Shown: piece by piece, positions 20,252 through 31,795 of the stretch
Numbering within the stretch: position 1 is the stretch's first letter
How the letters are laid out: the number at the start of each line of letters is the position of its first letter
DNA from: Microstegium vimineum
Taxonomy: Eukaryota > Streptophyta > Magnoliopsida > Poales > Poaceae
DNA length: 64,000 nucleotides
Direction of reading: 5' to 3'
NCBI GenBank assembly: GCA_022036555.1
Contig: CM039119.1
Span: 44,147,318-44,211,317 of the forward strand
Position numbers and translations under genes: made by a program
The notes under the pieces: generated by a model
Told to the model about the DNA's origin: nothing
What the model saw: the letters and a program-made list of their open reading frames with translations, nothing else
Database searches by the model: none

Positions 20252-20358
20252 CTATGAACAAAACAGAATTCATGTTCATCATCAAAGCTACGTGCACACA
20301 TGGTACTAACCAAAAGAAATTGGTAGCAGTAGGTTTGATGCGCCATGCATATATATAC
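20252..20358 (-). other. Intron 2 of P450 copy A, with alternative upstream donor at 20468
   Basis: The donor AG|GTATATATATG and acceptor TTCATAG|GTTCGAGG join PE-R to FEGG, giving the normal PERF-EGG junction. The exon-end duplication creates a second donor at 20468. Splicing from it to the same acceptor (20252-20468, 217 bp) would remove the extra copy and give a normal-length exon 2 of 359 bp, equal to copy B. Confidence 0.75.
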
Positions 20359-20571
20359 CTTTCTGGAATGAAGCTTGCAGGTCTATCCCATAGCTTAGGA
20401 TCCCTATGGATTGCAAACGTATTCACCAGTAGCATTGTCCCCATTGGTATGTGAAACCCGCTATATACCTTTCTGGAATGAAGCTTGCAGGTCTATCCCA
20501 TAGCTTAGGATCCCTATGGATTGCAAACGTATTCACCAGTAGCATTGTCCCCATTGGTATGTGAAACCCGC
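20352..20571. repeat. Perfect 110-bp tandem duplication at a P450 exon end
   Basis: 20352-20461 and 20462-20571 are identical over 110 bp. They cover the last part of exon 2, its splice donor and the first bases of intron 2. Read without using the upstream donor, the extra copy leads to a stop after PERYIAGFTYQWGQCYW. Confidence 0.95.
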
Positions 20572-21973
20572 TGACCGTGCAGTCAGCTGAGGATTCATGA
20601 GGGACAAGAAGTGGCGCTGGTGGGTATAGACGCAACGTCTCCATGATAATGCACCAAAGGTAGTGCAGCCTTGAGAGATCAGTCACCACGAGTAGGCGCA
20701 CCGGTTGCCCTATGCATGCATTGATTTCTTCTTGAGCTCTTGTTAGCACCGAAGGGTTGTTCAGCAGGAGGGACATCGCCCACTCCACTGTATCTGCTGA
20801 ACTACTTGTTCCAGCTTCAAGGAAACTCTTCATCCAAAACATAGAATAACTACAACTTAGGACCTATATATTTAGAATGCAAGAATTTCAAAAGAATAAG
20901 AAAGAAATTTCACATGGATCAGTTCCTTTTAAGCCTCGTGAGATTAAAATATTTTCCATGATCTGGCTATCAGTAGTGAGATAAATGTTCTGGCGAATAT
21001 TTTGTTTATGGTTTCACACTTAAGAAACAATATATTTACAACACTAGCCTCTGGATCACCGATGCGGTGCTGCCACTATACCATAGCCAACCTATAGCGT
21101 CAGACAACGGTCACTAAAACATAATATTAACAATGAATGATAGGTCGGTATAAGTTCGTAATAGATCATCGGTCGCTATTTTTACTCGTAACAACAGTAC
21201 ATCAGCCAGTGCATGTATTTACCTGTTTACCTCACACAATCGGTCGTTAAAAACATATCATGAGGTCAAACCATTGGTCGGTATAGCCTATTTTTGCTTT
21301 GGTGCGCTCAGCCCAGCCCACTAGGGCACCCCACTAGTCAGAGTGTCATTGAAACACTATCTCAAACCGAGTCGCATCCCACACATCCATAACCACATCT
21401 CACCTCATGTTGCGTCCCACCCAACCACAACTGCCGTCCTCGCTGTTGCGGCCGCCGTCCCTGGCCAGCGACGTGCCCGTCATCCTCACCGTCGTGGCTA
21501 CTGTACCTGGCGCCGCTGCTGTCCCCACTGAGCGCTCGTTGGTGTCGTCGTACTCGCCGTCGTCCCCAAGTGTTCTACAACCGTCGTCCTTGCTCCCGCC
21601 AGCCACGAGCTCGAATAGGAGAGCCCCTGAGCAGGTACTCGTTCCCTTCCCTTCCCATCCCCGTCCACTGCTCCCTTACCTTCGCTTCCTCCCCAAATAT
21701 GTACAATCTTGTTGGCTGCTGTAGTGGTGAGAGGTGAATCCATGAATGCTAAATCAGATTTCCATTTCTACTCCATTTTTTAGAATCGTCAGCGTCGCGT
21801 ATTTTTTCGCGTAATATTGCGTGCTACATAGCTGGTGGGATTCGAACTTATGAGCTTATCCTCACGTGAAACCTCCTCTACCACCCCACCCATCACTCAC
21901 TTGTGTCTTCTGTTTTGGTTCCCAGCATATTATACTAAACTGAGTGTAAATTGGATGTTTGAGACCCTAAATG

Positions 21974-22211
21974 AAGTCAAATGAAAAAGTTGTCAACTGT
22001 AAAGTTTCGTAACTTTTCAAGATCTACAACTTTTATTTTGGTAGTTTCTCCATCTGAGGTCGTTTACAAAATTTGAATTTCAAATTTGACAAATTCGAAC
22101 GTAGTGTTCGATGACAAGATGATTTCAAATGAAAAAGTTATCAACTACAAAATTTCATAACTTTTTGAGATCTACAACTTTTATTTTGGTCATTTCCCCA
22201 TCCAAGTTTGT
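21974..22211. repeat. Two diverged direct repeats of about 90 bp inside the CACTA element
   Basis: 21974-22063 and 22122-22211 share TCAAATGAAAAAGTT, AACTTTT and GATCTACAACTTTTATTTTGG in the same order, 148 bp apart. This is a decayed tandem duplication; no coding role is seen. Confidence 0.75.
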
Positions 22212-23214
22212 TTGAAAAACTAAAAAAATCCAGTGTCCGAAATCTGCCTGTAGACATACTTGATTTCTAGTGGTGGTTTTCTTAAGAAATCTGTATGTAG
22301 AAATATGATTTTATAGGCATGTAGAAACACAAGATTTCTAGTGGTGGAATTTTTTAGAAAACCGCAAGTACAAATCAATTTCTAGCGGTGGTTCAGAACC
22401 GTTTTATTTCTACTGACACACGTTAAGCGAAACTACCTGTACAAATTTGCACAGCGCCGACATAGAGCTATTTTATACTAGTATTCTTAAGTGATTTATC
22501 TGTTTGACACTATCGAATATAGGTTTCTTTCACCTGTGTGATAATATTTTCTCTTGGTTGTGTGAAAAAGAATTGTTTAACATTAGTACAACAGAGGCAT
22601 GGACATATTATATAGTTCAACTCAATATATTTCTTTCTTTTTAACTCTCAAGATTCAGTTCGATGTGTTAGTACTGTGCACAATGTGTATTCAGAGAGTT
22701 CGTGCATATTCTCATTAAATTTCTACTACTTTCAGGAAACATTGCTCGTGTTGTCACGATAATAGTTCAGATCTAATTTTCTCTACCTCATGCTTCGTTG
22801 TGCAGCTCATCAATTGCGACGGATTTAACACTGAAAAATAACCCCATGAAATTGTTTAAAGAAGAGCAGGAGTCAGCTTTGAGATCAGTTCTTATGATGG
22901 TTCTATCTCCTAGCCAATTCATTTTCTCTTAGGCAAGTTCTAAATTTCTAGAAGTTGGCATTAGGCAATGATTATATATATGGGCATGCTCATGTCAGTC
23001 TCTAGAATCAAATGTTCCCATAAATCTTACGACATCTTTTTAATGTGTCAAAGTCATGATCAACCTCATGATGCCATTGTTAAGCCAGTCAAAACAATTA
23101 TAAAGTATTGCCATTGTAGATGATGTCATTGTTAACTTGTTAAGCCAGTAAAAGTACTTGAAAAATATTGCCACTAGAGATCACTACACTTGATGCTTCA
23201 GAAACACTATAAGA

Positions 23215-23461
23215 TTTGATGCCTTCAATGACAATTAAAAGTTTATCTCTTGTCACATAAGGCTAGTCATAAAAGGCCTTCTGTGACAACTACAAGCTAT
23301 CTTTGTGACAATTTGTTAGTATGTGACAATTGTAAATGTTACAAAAATGGTCATAGATAAAAAATTGTCACAAAAATAGTCATAGAAGGCCTTTTATGAC
23401 TGACCTTCTATGACAATAGATAAACTTTTAATTGTCATAGAAGGCGTCAAATCTTGTAGTG
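23215..23461. mobile_element. CACTA-type miniature element (247 bp) nested in the CACTA element
   Basis: The ends CACTATAAGATTTGATGCC and, reversed, CACTACAAGATTTGACGCC form a 19-bp inverted repeat with two mismatches. The 3-bp target duplication AAA is at 23212-23214 and 23462-23464. The body is filled with TGTGACAATT and TTCTATGACAAT repeats in both orientations, so the whole can fold back. No ORF. Confidence 0.9.
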
Positions 23462-24702
23462 AAAAAACAACCCAGATGGCACTCATGTCCTGTATATCAT
23501 CTTACTACAACACTCAAGCCAGTTAAACTTCTACTCGTGTGAGTACTTTCATTGCATCTATTCTAAAATGCAAGCAAAAAGTCCAGGACATATTGACTAC
23601 TCTTTATTTTGCCCAGCTTTTATCTGAACGCTTGATATTGGGCACTGTTGCTAAAAATTCTAGTTATCCACAGTATAGTTATAACATTGGTTACTCACAT
23701 CAGTACAGTTATATAGACTTTATTTGTCTGCTATAAAATTATGTGGAAACATTGTAATCTTACATTTGCATTCTTGTCAAATTTAGACTTACAACCATAG
23801 GAACTTGCTCGTAAAATTTAGCATGCTGAAGGAGTATGATAGTTTTTTCAAGGCCAATCTATGGATCTCTGGAGGCAATGTCATGCGCTAGCAGCATCAT
23901 TATCTACCAATGATATGTGTGACACTCACCAGCAACACCATTTACCCCAAATTAAACTAGTAGTAAGTAGCCATATTTCTCTGTTAGCATCTATGAAATT
24001 ATATAATTCTAAAAAATCTCTAAAATTATATTTGTGTGTTAAAGCATTCATTACCAGGAGCAACTAGAATGCATATATTTCTTGCACATTTGGGCCATAG
24101 TTGTGTGAATTTGTAAACAACCCATCTATACTACTATCTAGGGTACCTTAGAACTAGAAAAACTTGTGATGCACCATTTTCTATTGTTGGTTTTCAGATT
24201 ATTAACTCTTATCACTTTTGATTGTTATGTTATTTAGTTTGGCTGAATTAAGCATCGGTAGCCTATGCTTACTATTGTCCATACATGCCACTTCAGCTAC
24301 TAGTTTATGGTAAGTTTCATCACTTTTAATCTGTGTAAGAAAAGACAATAGTGTTATGTCAATTTGATAAACTTATTTTTTTCGTTGAAATCCATCAGTT
24401 CCAACAATGTATTAGTGCAGTAGTGCCAGTAGCAATAGGTCAGATTGAAAATGCATGTCTGGTAGGTAGAGAAAAATGAGTGATCTATTCTTACTGCACC
24501 TGCACTTGTCTACTTATTAGCTGAATATCCGAATACTTATATTAGATTGCACGTGGATTTCAGGCATGTAGTTCTGGGAGGTGCCAGTAAGCAAGTAAGC
24601 AACATGCTTGATGGTGTCGACAAGCTATTTACAGTTCTCATGGAAGATGGTCTAAAAGGTCCGGAGTGCTCAAATGTGTTATTAGCTTGTAGTTTTTGGA
24701 TT

Positions 24703-27700
24703 CACTACCCCAAACCGTTTTTCTCCCGTCGGTCCAAACAATCCCTTGTGGCACGGCAGCCAATGTCAGGGAAGGTAGAGCTCTCCTGACGTGGCGCAGG
24801 AGACCGACTGGGATTCCAATCGCACCGACGGGGACGTCCACTCGCGCGCAGCCGAAAAATTTCGCGGCTGAAAAGTGGGCGCCAGACGTAGAAGAGGCCC
24901 ACACGTCATGGAGCAAAAAAATTGGAGCGCGGTCTCGCGGCGCCTGATTTTTCGCGGCTCCAGACTTCCCCCCTTCCCGTGACTTCCTCCCCCAAAATCT
25001 TCCCCAATAGAAAAAATCTTGCGGTCTTCTCGCATCTTCTCTCCATGGCCTCGCAGGCCCTCAGATCTCACCACCGCCACCGCTCCTTGCCTCCTTCCCA
25101 GCGTCCGCCGCAGATCCTCAACGGCCGGCGATGCCACAGATCCTCCATCCGCTGGTGCCGCCAGAGATCTTCACCCGCCGGCGGCCACGCCAGCCACCCA
25201 CCCGTAGATGGTCACATCTCACCGCCGGCAGCCACCACAGCTCCCCGCACGCCGGCGGCCACAGCGTCCACAACTCATCGGCATCCACACAACTCGGCGC
25301 CACCGAAACCCGCCACCAGAAGCATCGACTTCTGTAACCCTATCTCCCGGTGGCAAATTAGCTCTGTGTGCGCCGCCGCCGTAAGTCATTCCGCCACCTC
25401 TTCTTTGCTAAATCTAATGTTTGTGCAAGATTGAAGGCAGGATCTAGATGGTACTGGAAAAAATATAGTGACTGGCTCAAGTGTGATTTAATATGTTTAT
25501 TTATTGATTTCACATTTTATTCTTGACAAGTTTCCTTGTTTTATACATTATCTATCTTGCTTCCTTATTTTTTAAATTATCTTATTGTGTTTGCACTTGC
25601 TGAACATTAGGGTAATATACAGATGTAGTCAGTATTATGGATCTATCCTTTGGGGCATGTTCTTCTGTGCATACAAAAAAGAATTATAGTGAGTCTTATA
25701 GATCGAGTTTATAGTGCTCAGTCAGTATGCATGCAGACAATGGATTTTGGAATTTCCAGGCAGTGGTGATTTGCAGCAATCATGCGAACTACTTAAGGGT
25801 GACTGTCTGCATACTTTGTTCAAGAATATTTTTAGTAGTTAGTCATCTTATTACGATAGTGTCAAACAGTTATATTGGATAAAACATTGGTTGATTATTT
25901 CTGAGAAGGTAGGAATCAGTAATAAAAGAGCAATTGAGCATTCACAATTTTCAGATTTTGCAGAGATGGACCACTAAGGTGCGAAAAATACCTGCACTTT
26001 TTCTCCTTGCATCACCACCTTCGGCTAATAATGTGAGTAAAATACCTGATGCTTATGTGCACCTGTGTGTAGATTTGTGCAGAACAATAGTTGGCCATGC
26101 GTATCTTTTGTTAATCTCAGTTATGTTTATTAGTTAATCTCAGTTCTGAACCTGAGACTACTGTATCTAAACCTGAGACTATGGTGCTTATCTAAAACTT
26201 GCAGTGACATGTTCTGTCACTGACATTTTAGTTAATCTCAGTTCTGAACCTGAGACTACTGTCATGAGCAATGCTTGAATGTGATTTCTGCATAGTTTTG
26301 TTTGTTTTGGAAGAAGAAAATGTCATTGTAAATCTGGACATTTTCTAAAGATAGATCCTTGTGCACTTTTAGTTCTAAAAATACTTGGGAAACTGTAGGC
26401 TGTAGTTGGAAGTAACACTCTTGTCCTACTCTAAATGTATAATGTTGAGATCATAGTTATGTTTGTTGTGACATGAGTAAATTTTGAACAAGTAAAATTT
26501 TCCTGTTGGCTGTTGCTATTGCCATTATAATCCATGGTAACTTGGCTTGTCCTTCTATTTCCTTTTTGGTTACTACCTGCTGTGTATTAATACAGTTTTC
26601 TGTCATTTCTTAATGTAACAGTGCTCAGTGGATATCTTCTTAACGGTGCTCAGTGCATGTCTTCTTAATGCTACTCAGTACGTTTTAGAACTAGGAAACC
26701 TCTTTTTTCTTCTCTTTCATTTTTTAATGATATAGGAAACATGCATAAATATGATATTCTCCAATGATCTGATTAGGATGTATAGACTTTAGTTTGATGT
26801 CATCTAGATATTATCTAGAGCATGAATTTATCTTGTGTAAATTAAAACAAACCATGTACCTACCATCTAGATATCTTTTGATGACTTAATCACCAGGCAA
26901 CTCAGCAGCTGTCATCTTTCAGCAACTGAATTTTCAGCATTTAAATATCTCGACAGTTTATCATGGCTGAAGGCAAACACATGCATTGGCAATTGGATAG
27001 ACAAAGATGTCAGCGGAGGACAAGCACAGAAGCTCGCCAACTCCAACAAGAATATGTAAGAACATCATAGTGCCTTGCCAATATATTGTAGTGCTCTCTA
27101 TGGTCACTCTTTGATTTCAGAGACATTGGACAAGCAATCAGCTATATTGTTTAACTGCATATTTGACAAAATTTCTCAAGAATCGTAATTTTTTTAATTG
27201 TTTTGATTATAGGATATGGAGATGAATGGATGTGTAGGAGCTACTACGTATTACTCTCCAAGGGCTTCTAGGAAGTAGTAATTACTAAACTTCTATTTCC
27301 TATATGTTAGTTGCATGGACTGAACTATAGCACTGTAACTTGCCTACATTGTTTTGCAAGGCATTTAGAATGTAGATTAAGATTTGACCATTGAACTTTC
27401 TAATGTATGAACTCGAATGATCTTATGTATTGGACAATTGAGACATTTAATTTTGGCTGCCGTGTGGTTAAAAGGATTATTATGATTTGAATAGTTTAAT
27501 GTGTTTTTATCAACATTCAAAAAATGGTTTCCCTGACAGTGGTTCACTAACAGGAAGCTCGAACCTTTCCCTGACGGTACTACACCCGACATGGAAAGTT
27601 TGAACCTTCCCTGACGGTGGCGTGCACGACAGGAAATGGATTTCGTGGCGGAAATATAAAAACCGACAGGGAAAGTTTCTCCTGATGGTTGTAGTCGTCA

Positions 27701-27867
27701 GGGAATGGTCCGTGACGGTTTTCCGTCAGGGAAGGTGGACTTTCCCTTTCAGTTTTCTCCTAACGGGTCATCCCTGACGGCAACCGTCACGGACGGTCTT
27801 CCCTGATGGTTTTTGACACTTTTCCTGACGGAACAGGCCGTCACGGAAAAAGTTGTCTGGGGTAGTG
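24703..27867. mobile_element. Second CACTA element (3.2 kb) nested in the first
   Basis: The left end CACTACCCCAAACCGTTTTTC and the right end, reversed, CACTACCCCAGACAACTTTTTC are inverted repeats, with target duplication ATT at 24700-24702 and 27868-27870. The right subterminal region (27540-27860) is full of CCCTGACGG/CCGTCAGGGA repeats. No transposase. 25046-25440 is a GC-rich exon-like block starting MASQALRSHHRH, ending at a CGCCGCCGTAAGT donor-like site, followed by AT-rich intron-like sequence. This may be a captured host gene 5' end; I do not recognise the protein. Confidence 0.9.
25046..25437 (+). other. Exon-like GC-rich block inside the nested CACTA element
   Basis: ATG 25046 opens a frame of about 130 codons rich in Arg, His, Ser, Pro and Ala. 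A GT donor-like site (GCCGCCGTAAGT) near 25376 is followed by a sharp drop in GC content. This is how a captured first exon looks. No domain is recognised and the composition (CCGCC repeats) alone could give an open frame. Confidence 0.35.
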
Positions 27868-28381
27868 ATTGCTACGGTATATACGCTTGGTCTTATGTAT
27901 AATGAACTCTTTAGAAGTTCATGGGTTGGACGACTACATGGTTGGTGCCTTGTAAACTTTCAAGTACAATTGTACAAATGTTGATTTAATTTCAATAAAT
28001 ATAGATCTGCTTATACAATTATGAGGTTGCTGTGTACTATGACCTTGTATGGATGTTAAACTAAGCCTAAAATTATACTGTATAATGTGAAATTAATTAC
28101 ATAATTGTACCAGTTCATAGTGACAGATTATTGGTTGCTAAAAAGTTTAATATCCTTGAACCACCAGTCGCTATAACAGTGACAGATCATTGGTCGGTAT
28201 AAACACTAGCGTCTAGCTATTGGTCGCTATGAACCCTATCGGTCGCTATAGATTTATAGCGATGCCTTTTACTGCGACCATTATATCGGTCAGTATAGGT
28301 TTATAGCGACCGATGATCGGTCGTTATAACGGCTTATAGCGACCTATTTGGAGTCGCTACAGATTAGCTGTGGTAGTGTGC

Positions 28382-30495
28382 CCGTTGCCTAGGCGCCGAC
28401 GTCTGCCCCTCCCCTCGATGGATATTTTTGCTCCTCTACTCCTCACACGCGGGTGGAGGGAAGTATGTCCCACCCAACCCTAGGGCACAGTGCTCCACCA
28501 ACGTTGGCATCGACCGCCACCCTCTGTGCCCCTCCCTGGGTCCTCCACCTCCCGTACTCCTCGTCGGGCCCAGCCCCCACTGCCGTCGCCACCCGCATTG
28601 AGCCCCACCACCACCGTCATTCCCCACTCACAGGGGTCGAACGTCGTCATTGCCACCAAGCTAGAGCAGCATGTGGAGGCTAGATCTAGTGCCCTACAAC
28701 TGCTAGTCCCGCCTTTCCCTCGTGTTGGGTCTGGTGCTAGGGAGCACGCGACATAGGCGTAGCAAGCGGTCGTGGCGTCTCCTTCACGCACCTGGCAGCC
28801 TTCACCACCACTGCCCCGCCTCCTTCGTTACCGAGCCAACAATGACTTCCCCTTGCTATGCGCAGGGGCAGATCTGACATGCCACCGCAGCTTGCGCCGG
28901 ATGCCAATGTGTCCAGCCTGCGTATGAGGGCATCACCCAGTAAACCATAGGCCACCACGGGGGTCTGTGATGGCAAGTTCCTACCGCCGCCGGCGGCCCA
29001 CACGACACCTACCTCTCCTTCCACGTTGGTGGCAGCGTTGGAGTTGGCCGCCACAGTCGAGCCACATGTGGATCCGACGACCACGTACTCGTCACCTCCG
29101 CTGAGTGGCAAGATGTTTGAAGCACGTCCACCATCTCACTGGCTGCAACTTCGTTCTATCTATGTCCTCGGAGGGTGCATGAAGCGCCGTCTGTGGCCAG
29201 ACAAGGACGACAACGAAGACGAGGACTCTAGCGACGACCCCCGAACAACCTACCTAGATGTTGTTCGTCGCTTGGCCAAGCCGGTACCTGCATCCCCGCC
29301 ACGTGCCCATCCAGATGTGGGACATCATTGACCTAGACGAAGACGGAGGAAGAGCAACTAGCCATGCCTACAGATAGTGTGCGGCTTGCCTGTTTGGCTT
29401 GTGGAAGGCCGTGTCCCTACCTGTTAGCGCTTTGGTCGCCGCAGATGGGTCTCCATCCCTAACGTTGATGAGTGGCGGGAGATTCTCCAATTGTAGGAGA
29501 TCCGACCGACAACCACCTCTATTGAGAAGCAGCTCCCATAGATTCGAAGGATCCCCGTAGAGCTTCATGATAGGTGTTTCAAATGTGTTTCCTACTTACT
29601 CGCACTGAGTAGTGACTTGCAGGTTGCCGTTGTTGTCTACACTGCCACAGGTTCTGCCACCTCGCCAGGGACCGCAAGTGACCCAGACATGCTGCGATGT
29701 CGAAAGCAAAGGGTGGCGATTGGCAGCTCAGACGAGACTGTGTAGGGTGCTACAGGAGGCACCGATGGCACTCGATGACGACGATGGAGGCACCAGAGTA
29801 AATTGGTTGATTAAAATGACCAATCAACAGTCTGATTCTAACATATATTAGAATAAATAATATAATATAAATCCTGTTTGCAACGTACGGGCATATTTAC
29901 TAGCAATGTAGTTCAAATATAAAACACCGCACATAGCCAAACATAATCTTACAAAATACAAGTAAGTGAAGTATAATTGCTTAATTGAGAGTAGAAACTG
30001 ACAAAGTAGTTCCAATATTTTTGGTCTATCTGCACACACAAGCACTTAAGGCAAAATTTTGAGACTATGAATGCTCTATCATGGTTTATCACTGTTTGAT
30101 ACTAAGATTAGTGTGAACTGTGTGATTTAGCTTGTAGTCTTGTCAATTGGGACTTCATTTATTATTGTCATGTGAGATAAGTCAAGTTATATAGCTCTAA
30201 TCTCAAACGGTTTGGCGTGTTTATCTTTATTAGGATATCATTCCCATTGATTTTGATAGTTATCCTTGTGTTTTTCATTTTCAAAATTATTGGAATATCG
30301 GTGCCATGTTCGTTTCCGACAAGATCGTATCAATTTCGTTTTCAAGAGAAAAAAAAGTGAAAATGAAAGTGTTTTGGCTCCTATCAATCGTTCATTTCTA
30401 TCAAGATCATATCAATTTCGTTTTCAAGAAAAAAATATGAAAGTGAAAGGGATTTGATGATCTCCTATCAATCGTTTCGGATCATTTTCATCCTA
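28382..30495. other. Unassigned insert between the CACTA end and the P450 intron
   Basis: Copy B has no counterpart, so this came in with or before the CACTA element. 28382-29830 is GC-rich with several medium ORFs (for instance 29026-29331, with an acidic DDNEDEDSSDD stretch) but no family I recognise. 29831-30310 is AT-rich and empty. The short left counterpart is about 21020-21070. I could not find terminal repeats for an enclosing element. Confidence 0.4.
30311..30470. repeat. Two diverged tandem units of about 80 bp
   Basis: Units start at 30311 and 30389. Each has a CGTT(T/C) start, CAAGATC(G/A)TATCAATTTCGTTTTCAAG, an A-run, GAAAGTG and CCTATCAAT. A third start, CGTTTCGGATC, follows at 30471. 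Confidence 0.7.
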
Positions 30496-31795
30496 CATTT
30501 TGATGTGGGGGCTATCTTTGTTTTAAAGTAATGCTACCACTCTCGTCAAAAAGTAATGCTACCACACTGCAGTTCACATCAGACCCCAGCTGATACGACA
30601 AATAATCTGATAAACAACACGTGCATGAAACTCAAAAAAAAAAAAAAACCAGCTATACGCCGTGAGCATGGTCAGACAGATATATGAATCATATGATATG
30701 GATAGGGATTTGATACAGCAGTGTATATTGGAATTGGATCTAATTCAAAATTAAGACCATTAAAACTAGTAGGTTTTTCTTCAGAAGATTCATAAAAACA
30801 GTAAATTCCATGTAGTAAAGGAGCCAATTAAACAGCCATGACCCGTGGAAGTGATGTGATTACTCACAATGCACAAGGAGCGGATGAGGTGGTCCGGGCA
30901 GACCTCGGGATCCTCGTTCTGCAGCGTCAGCAGCACTCCGATCATGGTCTTCCTGGCCGGCGCCCCCTTCTTCATCTCCTTCCTCTCCTCCTCGATCAGC
31001 CCTTGCAAGAACTTGGTCCGGCCCTCCCGCAGCCGCCACAGCCGGCGCCCCACCCGCCCACGTCCAGCCACCGCGCCCACGCAGGCAGGAAGTCCCACGC
31101 CGTCGACGCGCCGCTCAGCTCCATCGTCTCCTCCACCATCTTCCTGAACCACCGCGCCTCCTCGTTCACCGACACCCCCGCCGCTGTCTCCTCCTCCTCT
31201 TCCCTCCCGTCGCCGCCGTAGTACCTCCTCGCGCACATCATCCCCATCATGGCGTTCATGAGCAGCTCAAACAGCCGCGACTTGAGCTCCACCCGAGCGC
31301 GGCCGCCGCGGCGTGGTAGAGTCCCCGTGCCATGGCCCGCGTCTCGCGCTCTTGCACGTCAGCGAACTGCTGCACCCGGTGCACGGAGAGGAACTCGGAG
31401 ACGGCGAGGCGGCGGACGTGCCGCCAGTAAGGCCCGTAGCTGGCGGTGCCCATGGTGATCCAGTCGTAGGAGAGGATCCCGCCCGACGGCAGCCGCGGCC
31501 GGTTGGCGAACGTGACGTCGCGCGCGCCCAGGCACTCCTCGGCAGTCTCAGCCGACGACACGACGGCGACGCGGCGGGAACCGAATCGGAGCTGGAAGAC
31601 AGCGCCGTGGCGAGCAGCGAGGCGCGCCAGGGTGCGGTGGAGGGGCTTCCTGAAGAGGTGCAGGTGGCCGATGACGGGGAGAGCCGTCGGCCCCGGCGGG
31701 TTCCGGTGACGCCCACGTCGGATGGCTTGCGCTAGGGCAAGAAGCAGAGGGAGTAGGAGGAGAGCGATGACGGCGAAGGTGTTCAAGGTATCCAT

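Larger units (their letters stand above)
21074..28378. mobile_element. CACTA (En/Spm) element, non-autonomous, 7.3 kb, in intron 1 of P450 copy A
   Basis: The left end CACTATACCATAGCCAACC and the right end, reversed, CACTACCACAGCTAATC are inverted repeats. The 3-bp target duplication TGC lies at 21071-21073 and 28379-28381. Both ends are lined with GGTCGGTATA/GGTCGCTATA type subterminal repeats (about 21095-21290 and 28130-28370) in both orientations, the binding-site arrays of CACTA elements. I see no transposase ORF. It contains a GC-rich exon-like block (21400-21720), two copies of a roughly 90-bp repeat (21974, 22122), three TTTCTAGTGGTGG motifs (22265-22395), and two nested elements (23215-23461 and 24703-27867). 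Confidence 0.88.
19993..31795 (-). pseudogene. CYP81-like cytochrome P450, copy A, pseudogene with a 10-kb first intron
   Basis: An ER-anchored haem monooxygenase gene in three exons on the minus strand. Exon 1 is 30868-31795 (MDTLNTF, Leu-rich membrane anchor, then PPGPTALPVIGHL hinge). Exon 2 is 20469-20827 (I-helix EAGTSSSADTVEW, K-helix ETLRLYP, PERY). Exon 3 is 19993-20251 (haem loop PFGMGRRPCPAE, stop at 19993). The layout equals copy B. Damage in exon 1: a 10-bp loss near 31306 and a 1-bp loss near 31054 against copy B, so the frame is lost twice. A perfect 110-bp tandem duplication (20352-20461, 20462-20571) repeats the end of exon 2. Intron 1 (20828-30867) is about 10 kb because of inserted CACTA elements; it is 754 bp in copy B. 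The last Gly of the haem motif FxxGxRxCxG is Ala and the I-helix lacks the usual Asp-Thr pair (AGTSSS). The family is clear from anchor-hinge and motif wording; the subfamily is not assigned. Confidence 0.85.

Noticed and set aside
21030..30495. A further enclosing CACTA element starting CACTAGCC at about 21045
   Set aside because: No matching TAGTG end with inverted sequence was found near 30100-30500.
30838..31221. Plus-strand ORFs over P450 exon 1 (also 50610-50960 and 51225-51608)
   Set aside because: Shadows of the GC-rich P450 exon on the other strand.
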